A program made the translations under genes and the position numbers. 64,000 bases of DNA, taken from Deroplatys truncata. Its lineage: Eukaryota > Arthropoda > Insecta > Mantodea > Mantidae. Every line of letters starts with the position of its first letter. Position 1 is the first letter of the stretch. Below are positions 58,401 to 64,000 of this stretch, piece by piece. The stretch covers positions 558,001 to 622,000 of the forward strand of contig CM060985.1 of assembly GCA_030765065.1 (NCBI GenBank). Reading direction: 5' to 3'. The notes beneath the pieces are model-generated. The model did not search any database, was not told the DNA's origin, and was given only the letters and a program-made list of their open reading frames with translations.

Positions 58401-58969
58401 AGCTGACACATGGTTACTTGCCCTGCACTGCAATGCTTCTGATCCCTTACCATGTGCCAACTAATCAGCTGACACATGGTTGCTTGGCCTGCACTGCAAT
58501 GCTTCTGATCCCTTACCATGTGCCAACTAATCAGCTGACACATGGTTGCTTGGCCTGCACTGCAATGCTTCTGATCCCTTACCATGTGCCAACTAATCAG
58601 CTGACACATGGTTGCTTGCCATGCACTGCAATGCTTCTGATCCCTTACCATGTGCCAACTAATCAGCTGACACATGGTTGCTTGCCCTGCACTGCAATGC
58701 TTCTGATCCCTTACCATGTGCCAACTAATCAGCTGACACATGGTTACTTGCCCTGCACTGCAATGCTTCTGATCCCTTACCATGTGCCAACTAATCAGCT
58801 GACACATGGTTGCTTGGCCTGCACTGCGATGTTTCTGATCCCTTACCATGTGCCAACTAATCAGCTGACACATGGTTGCTTGGCCTGCACTGCAATGCTT
58901 CTGATCCCTTACCATGTGCCAACTAATCAGCTGACACATGGTTGCTTGGCCTGCACTGCGATGTTCTGT

Positions 58970-58990
58970 CGCAAGATGGCGGTGAACTCG
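58970..58990 (+). promoter_or_regulatory. YY1/Pho-like motif at LINE 5' end
   Basis: GCAAGATGGCGG lies within about 20 bp of the apparent LINE start. CAAGATGGCGG is the known YY1 core, seen at the same place in mammalian L1 promoters; the insect counterpart is Pho. Function here is inference. Confidence 0.4.
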
Positions 58991-59550
58991 GTTGTGTGAC
59001 GAAATGATGTGAGTGAAAAATACGGGAAAAGTGAACTTGAAGTAGATTTTAGTATCTTTAGTATTGTGGAAGATGTTGAAAGGGATAGGAATCATGCTAC
59101 ACAAGCATATGGAACAGCGATCATGTAATGGGTGTAGAAGTAGTTCCTGTGCTTACACAGAACAAGTTCATTCATGTTTGGAAAATGTAGCGTTCTCTAC
59201 AGTTAATAATACCAATGCTTATGAAAGACCTCAAGGCAGCAAATAATGGAATACATAAGCTGGAAGATGAAGTTAAATTACTTAAAGAAGAAAACGGGGT
59301 ACTTAGTGCAAAATTAAAAGAAGAAATACGAAACGAGCAGTGAAAACGAGAACAAACTGTGGAATATAGTAAAAAGGAAGCATCGGCAAACATGTAGTAA
59401 TATTACAAACTTACACCAGCAAATCCAACCTAGTAGTATTAGTCTTCAAAATAAGTTCTTGCCATTGGATAATAATTTAGTGGAGCAACATAACCTCAAA
59501 TCAACGAGTGGCTCGATAAGTGAAAGTGAAATCTTTAATAATCTGAGATT

Positions 59551-60000
59551 GTGGAAGAGCAGTTATATGAGAAGCAGACGGCTGTAGTAATAGGTGATTC
59601 TATGGTACGCCATGTAAGTAAATACTTAGATAAGGATGCACAAGTCTACTGCTATCCTAGATCAAAAGTTGAACATCTTGAAAATATGCTTAAAAAAAAC
59701 AAGGATGATCCAGACATCTTAATACTGCATTCTGGAACAAATAACCTCAATACAGTGCAGAGTCCAGATGAAATAAGGGAAAACATGCTTCGTACAGTAT
59801 CTAAAGCTCAAAAACTGTATCCTCGTGCAAAGATTTGTTTTAGTAGTATAATCAGGCGCAGAGATGAAGATTTTCACTTTGTAGATGCAGCGAACTCTAT
59901 TTTAGACTGGATATGCCAAACAAATAAGTGTGTGTTCCTTGATGGAAACTCGTGGACTGGTGATAATGACCTGGTGTTCATTTTAATAAAATGGGGATAA
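59551..60000 (+). pseudogene. LINE ORF1 esterase-like (SGNH) domain
   Basis: The open frame of 149 codons reads TAVVIGDSMVRHVSKYLDKD (block I, GDSM with the nucleophile Ser), VYCYPRSKVEHLENMLKKN (block II region, here P-R-S-K in place of the usual P-G-A), DPDILILHSGTNNL (block III, GTNN), and KICFSSIIRRRDEDF (block IV region). It ends at LDGNSWTGDNDL, just where the final Asp/His block (DGxHL) would lie, so that block is probably eroded. CR1/L2 ORF1 proteins carry such domains for binding or lipid-related roles. The upstream ORF1 part is in other frames. Confidence 0.75.
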
Positions 60001-60334
60001 GAAAATTTGGAGGACTGTTAAATAGAGTCATTGAGAATGTTGTCTCAAAAAACTAGATATAACAGAGAGCGGTGAGCATCTTTCTGATTTAACAGACAAA
60101 TGAGTGTCCTTGATAGTGTAGATATAGTGTCAAGTGATAGTGTAAAACTTTTAAATAGAAATTTGACTACAACATTTAAATGTCCAATATATTAGTAATA
60201 AAAGAGATGCCCTTGAGCACTTTGTAAATGAGGTATGCCCACAAATAGCTATCTTTACAGTTAAGAGTAGACCACGTGAATCTGTATAATATTATGAATT
60301 ATAAAATTTACATGTTCCTTTTGTAGAAGTGTTC

Positions 60335-61348
60335 TGAAGAATTATTTAGCGATGTTGAATTTGTTGCCAACTTTGAAAAAGTTATTTTAGCTGGATGCGA
60401 GATGTGAGAATTCCCGTGTATGTGCGTCACTTACGAAGAAGTTATTTAGGTTACGTAATGAAGATACACTTTGATGTTGTTTGATTTTTAGGACCCCAAA
60501 CTTTATAGTGAAGATGATGCTTGTTTTTACGTAATATTATTAAAGTTATTTGCCTCGGCTGCTTTCAGTCGCACTATAGAAACACGAGTTCTTGTAGGGT
60601 TGTGATAAGACTCAAATTATAAGACGCCATACAATTTACTTTTTAATCTTTACTTCTTTTTATTTCACTTTATATATGCACATTTTTATAAACACAACAC
60701 TTTATAAAATAAAACTGTGAACGCTTAATACATTTTTGGTGGAGAACACAAATTTTTATCATTTATACTTTACAACATTTTTAGCCACGACTACACGTCT
60801 GCTCTGTCTAATATCTTGCCCGAGACTCTTACATCTGCTGTTTACTACATCTTGCCCGCGACTTTCACATCTGCTCTGTAAATATCTTGCCTGAGACTGA
60901 CTAGATTCAACGGTGAAAACCTTTAGCATCAGTAATGCCATTCTCTTATTGGCTAATTCTAGTCCAATAGAATTTAAGTATTCAAACTAAAAATCTTTCT
61001 TTACTTTTGATTGGATAATTCCAAACTGTAAGCGAAATTACGTTATTACCGATCTTTTAATAACCAGTAGGTACTTTTAAATTCCAGACACATTATTATC
61101 ACCAAAATTACATTATTGCCTCATTATTAATATCCTAAAACATATTCTCACAGTTTTTGCATTATTAGAGTATATAAACATTTACATATCACTAATAAAT
61201 ACGTTTACAATAAAAATAAGTATTTACAATGACTTTACATATAATTTATATAATAATTATATACATATTGTTTTCTAGGTGGGCTATTATTGAATTTAAT
61301 TAATAAAAAATACAATTAACATTATTTAGGCATTAAAATACTGCCTCA
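60335..61348 (-). mobile_element. LTR-like element, copy 2 (possible solo LTR)
   Basis: It is 1,014 bp, flanked by GTTC on both sides (60331-60334 and 61349-61352). It starts TG and ends CA on the plus strand and has no terminal inverted repeats. It aligns with 28487-29475 through the CCAAT-type boxes, ACAATAAAAATAAG, GGTGGGCTATTATTGAATTT and TTAAAATACTGCCTCA. No internal coding part is present. By CCAAT-box orientation, transcription would run on the minus strand. Both copies lie in CR1-like LINEs but at different places. Fossil; family unknown. Confidence 0.55.
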
Positions 61349-61369
61349 GTTCATAAGAGTGGTGGTGTA

Positions 61370-61885
61370 ATGATATTAACCAGAGAAGATGTAGAGGCTA
61401 AAGTCCTAAAATTGAATCAATACTGTGGGGAAAAAGTTTTTGAAGTCACTGGTATTAAAGTTACAACTCAGGAAGGGATCGTATTGATATTTGGTCTGTA
61501 TAGATCACCTGCATCATCTGTGAACCTTTTCCTGGGACACTTAGATAGATTATTAAATGATTATGTAACAAAAAATGTAAACATAATCCTAGCTGGGGAT
61601 TTTAATATAAATTTAGCAGATAGCATAAACAGTAAACTGAAAAATATTTTGGATGGTTATGATATTGTAGATACTATTTATGAACTCACACGAGTTACGG
61701 TAAATACTGCTACTGATCACATAGCTACAAATATGAAGAATGAAATAATAGCTGCGGGTATAATAGATTCGTGTGTCTTGGACCATTTAGCTCAATATCT
61801 TGAGGTGAGAAACATTTATGGGAAAACTAAACAAAGTATTATTAAAACCTCTAGGCAATTAAAAGAAGGAAGCTTAAAAAATTAG
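61370..61885 (+). pseudogene. LINE ORF2 endonuclease (APE-type), part
   Basis: The frame of 171 codons covers the middle and end of the endonuclease: IVLIFGLYRSPASSVNLFL, NIILAGDFNINLADSINSKL (GDFN, with the catalytic Asp and Asn), TRVTVNTATDHIATN (T...S.IDxI-type block, Asp kept) and the last SDH-like block in altered form (CVLDHLAQYLEV, Asp-His present). It continues toward the linker (NLLKQEDWEDVYKCDN) before being cut at the (AAT)n tract. The N-terminal part lies left of the LTR-like insertion. Confidence 0.78.
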
Positions 61886-61933
61886 CTAACTTGTTGAAAC
61901 AAGAGGACTGGGAGGATGTTTATAAATGTGACA

Positions 61934-61936
<3 letters not shown>

Positions 61937-62025
<89 letters not shown>
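61937..62025. repeat. (AAT)n microsatellite
   Basis: About 29 uninterrupted AAT units. It probably is the 3' tail of the minus-strand LINE that follows (ATT units on its own strand), which inserted into the plus-strand LINE. Confidence 0.98.
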
Positions 62026-62765
62026 TTATTTCATCCAGTTTATCATACATCTGATTTTCAACATGTCAAAACAATTACAGCTTTACAAATCCTTTAAATC
62101 ATACAGACATTTGTTTATTAGATACACCCTCAATTTCCTTTTGAATTGCTGTTTAGAAACATCAACTACAGATTTGATTTCCAGCGGTAATTTATTAAAT
62201 AGTGTGATTCCAGAAATATATAAATCCTTTAAAGATACACTTTTTTTTACACTATGCCTAAAGTAGTCCAAGTTTCCTCTTGTATTATGTTTATGGATTT
62301 GGTTGTTTTTAATTGGTTTGTACTTATCTATTACATACATTATTGTTCTATATGCATAGAGAGAGTAAATAGTAAGCCCTTTATTGTTAACAAAGGTTTC
62401 CCTAAGCGATTCCCTTGGTTTTAGGTTAAACATGATTCTGATGGATTTTTTTTGGTATATAAGTAATTTATCCATATGCATTTTTGCAGCAGCACCCCAG
62501 ATTTCAATCCCATAGAGCAGAGGTGGCGAAAACGTGACTCGCGAGTTATTTTGACTCGCAGGCGCACGTTCCCTCTCTGCAACCGTCCGTTTGATTTTCA
62601 CATGCTGCTGAGTGACGCCGTGCGTGTTGCATATTTGGTGACTCGCGGAAGGAAGTCATTTTCGCCACCCTTGCCATAGAGCATGTGTGGATAAAAACAT
62701 CCATAGTATATTAGTTTCAATATGTTACCATCACTATGATTGTTGAAATATCTGAGTAGATACAC
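62026..62765 (-). mobile_element. CR1-like LINE 3' end, minus strand
   Basis: Coding on the minus strand from 62765 reads LLRYFNNHSDGNILKLIYYG, is interrupted by a hAT MITE, then continues YGIEIWGAAAKMHMDKLLIY, QKKSIRIMFNLKPRESLRET, KHNTRGNLDYFRHSVK and ITLFNKLPLEIKSVVDVSKQ, ending LINKCLYDLKDL and a stop near 62083. This is the thumb and C-terminal region of a CR1-like ORF2. Apart from the MITE the frame is open, so it is younger than its neighbours. The 3' UTR leads into the (AAT)n tract. Confidence 0.85.
62518..62673 (+). mobile_element. hAT MITE, 156 bp, with 8-bp target duplication
   Basis: It starts CAGAGGTGGCGAAAACGTGA and its reverse complement starts CAAGGGTGGCGAAAATGACT, so the ends are imperfect inverted repeats of the hAT CAGNGGTGG type. 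CCATAGAG flanks both sides (62510-62517 and 62674-62681), the 8-bp duplication expected of hAT elements. It interrupts the minus-strand LINE frame between HMLYG and IEIWG. No coding capacity. Confidence 0.93.

Positions 62766-62814
<49 letters not shown>
62766..62814. repeat. (GAT)n microsatellite
   Basis: About 16 GAT units. It directly precedes the SINE-like hairpin sequence and may be its end tract. Confidence 0.97.
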
Positions 62815-62998
62815 ATGCGATTTAAGGGCGCTAAACAGCTAAGGTCATCAGCGCCCTTACAAGGTATAAAATTTAAAGTCCAAAAATAAAATAGGAGTAA
62901 AAAACCGCATAGTCAAAAATACTCTAAAACAAGTCATCAAATGCTAAAACCACCACATAAACATGTTAAACAAACCAATAATAGACCCATTATCTACT
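62815..62998. mobile_element. SINE-like sequence with hairpin
   Basis: AAGGGCGCT, then AAACAGCTAAGGTCATC, then AGCGCCCTT form a 9-bp perfect stem with a 17-base loop. The pattern GATGAT...AAGGG...CTAA...CTAAGGTCATC...CCCTT is one I associate with widespread short interspersed repeats in polyneopteran insects. The rest to 62998 is an A-rich body without structure. No tRNA head was seen, so the piece may be a SINE 3' part. Confidence 0.45.
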
Positions 62999-64000
62999 GT
63001 TATAATGCCAGCACACAGAATCTTCATGTATGATTCCTATGTGACAACAAGCTATTGTAGAGAAGTAAGACATATTCCATTCTGTTATAATGCTGGAATA
63101 CAGAATCTTCATGTTTGATTCCTATGTGACAACATACTCTTGTAGAGAAGTGAGACATTCCCTCCTGTTATAATGCTAGCGCACAGAATCTTCATGTTTG
63201 ATTCCAATGTGACAACAAACTCTTGTAGACACGTGAGACATTCCCTAGTTATCATGCCAGAACACAGAATCTTAATGTATGATTCCTGTGTGACAACAAA
63301 CTCTTGTAGGGAAGTGAGACATTCCCTACTGTTATAATGCCAGCACACAGAATCTTCATGTATGATTCCTATGTAACAACAAACTCTTGTAGAGAAGTGA
63401 GACATTCCCTACTGTTATAATGCCAGCACACAGAATCTTCATGTATGATTCCTATGTGACAACAAACTCTTGTAGAGAAGTGAGACAGTCCCTACTGTTA
63501 TAATGCCAGCAGACAGAATCTTAATGTATGATTCCTGTGTGACAACAAACTCTTGTAGGGAAGTGAGACATTCCCTACTGTTATAATGCCAGCACACAGA
63601 ATCTTCATGTATGATTCCTATGTAACAACAAACTCTTGTAGAGAAGTGAGACATTCCCTACTGTTATAATGCCAGCACACAGAATCTTCATGTATGATTC
63701 CTATGTGACAACAAACTCTTGTAGAAAAGTGAGACATTCCCTACTGTTATAATGCCAGCACACAGAATCTTCATGTATGATTCCTATGTGACAACAAACT
63801 CTTGTAGAGAAGTGAGACATATTCCATTCTGTTATAATGCTAGAATACAGAATCTTCATGTTTGATTCCAATGTGACAACAAACTCTTGTAGAGAAGTGA
63901 GACATTCCCTACTGTTATAATGCCAGCACACAGAATCTTCATGTATGATTCCTATGTGACAACAAACTCTTGTAGAGAAGTGAGACATTCCCTACTGTTA
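62999..64000. repeat. 83-bp tandem array, about 12 copies, runs off the window
   Basis: The unit reads GTTATAATGCCAGCACACAG, AATCTTCATGTATGATTCCT, ATGTGACAACAAACTCTTGT and AGAGAAGTGAGACATTCCCT. Unit starts such as 62999, 63084 and 63167 give 83-85 bp. A three-unit pattern is visible: CTTAATG variants at 63271 and 63520 are 249 bp apart. Minus-strand frames across it are shadows. Confidence 0.96.

Larger units (their letters stand above)
54090..58966. repeat. 66-bp tandem array, about 74 copies, open on both strands
   Basis: The unit reads CCATGTGCCAACTAATCAGC, TGACACATGGTTGCTTGGCC, TGCACTGCAATGCTTCTGAT and CCCTTA. Because 66 bp is 22 codons, long frames persist: about 853 codons on plus (LACTAMFLIPYHVPTNQLTH) and about 915 on minus (SWHMVRDQKHCSAGQATMCQ). 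I regard these as by-products of the period, not genes. Variants recur at multiples of 66 bp: GGTTACTTG at 56960, 57290, 57752, 58082, 58412 and 58742 (steps of 5 and 7 units). Units at 54390, 56360 and 56420 lack about 10 bp or more. The array abuts a LINE 5' end at about 58967. Confidence 0.97.
58967..61930 (+). mobile_element. CR1-like LINE, 3'-truncated, interrupted by an LTR-like element
   Basis: It starts near TCTGTCGCAAGATGGCGGTG, followed by a short leader. Decayed ORF1 sequence (coiled coil LEDEVKLLKEENGVLSAKLK, about 59.26 kb) leads to an esterase domain at 59551-60000. ORF2 starts near 60175 (LNVQYISNKRDALEHFVNEV), is interrupted at 60335 and resumes at 61349 (HKSGGVMILTREDVE, GLYRSPASSVNLFLGHLDRL, NIILAGDFNINLADS). 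It ends at about 61930 where the minus-strand LINE and its (AAT)n tail cut in. ORF1-type esterase and APE-type endonuclease support the CR1-like call. Confidence 0.85.

Noticed and set aside
56357-59104. Frame of 915 codons on minus and its 853-codon plus counterpart as genes
   Set aside because: Both arise from a stop-free 66-bp tandem unit read in frame; there is no domain, start context or sign of selection.
61891-62097. Frame with a long asparagine run
   Set aside because: It is the (AAT)n tract read through between two LINEs.
50473-64000. Walker A exon of the ABCA gene
   Set aside because: I looked for a GPNGAGKTT-type reading on the minus strand and did not find one; my scan by eye is not exhaustive.

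Overview
This window looks like part of a repeat-rich insect nuclear genome. The only host gene I can support is a minus-strand ABC transporter of subfamily A (ABCA). Three of its exons encode consecutive parts of the second nucleotide-binding domain: 50312-50472, 44426-44633 and 5149-5240. They are separated by introns of 5,678 bp (GC-AG type) and 39,185 bp. The mix of CR1-like LINEs, Penelope-like elements, mariner, hAT and pogo-type DNA elements, tRNA-derived SINEs and very large introns suggests an arthropod with a big genome. A polyneopteran insect such as a cockroach or termite is my best guess; this is inference, not proof.

Layout. 1-552 is a 92-bp tandem array. 553-5148 is a patchwork of decayed repeats: a dispersed unclassified family, a Penelope-like fragment, and a LINE RNase H remnant. 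5149-5240 is the ABCA exon, followed by a LINE scrap. 6528-27297 is a 20.8-kb array of about 194 copies of a 107-bp unit, organised as a tandem duplication of a block of about 8.56 kb. 27298-32545 is a minus-strand CR1-like LINE carrying a nested LTR-like element and a mariner. 33.0-36.5 kb holds a tiny snapback insertion, simple repeats, a hAT-like transposase remnant and a Penelope-like tail. 36.9-44.24 kb is a plus-strand CR1-like LINE, nearly complete but decayed, with three nested insertions bounded by identifiable target-site duplications: a Penelope-like element, a pogo-type MITE and a snapback element. 44426-44633 is an ABCA exon, followed by a SINE and more dispersed repeats. 48.48-49.96 kb is a Penelope-like element with a long open reverse transcriptase/GIY-YIG frame. 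50312-50472 is the most upstream ABCA exon seen.

From 50.5 kb to the right edge I see no host exon. There are LINE and Penelope scraps (52.4-54.0 kb), then a 4.9-kb array of a 66-bp unit (54.09-58.97 kb) that stays open in both directions because 66 is a multiple of three. It abuts the 5' end of a CR1-like LINE (58.97-61.93 kb) interrupted by a second copy of the LTR-like element. A minus-strand LINE end follows, with a 156-bp hAT MITE inside it, then a SINE-like hairpin sequence and an 83-bp array that runs off the window.

The genes do not form a pathway. The story is one host transporter gene whose introns have been filled by layered insertions and four unrelated minisatellite arrays (92, 107, 66 and 83 bp). 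The most unusual signals are repeated flips of a 16-bp core inside the 66-bp array, the large higher-order structure of the 107-bp array in an ABCA intron, and two small snapback insertions that share sequence and 12-bp target duplications and may derive from Penelope-like tails with hammerhead-like cores.
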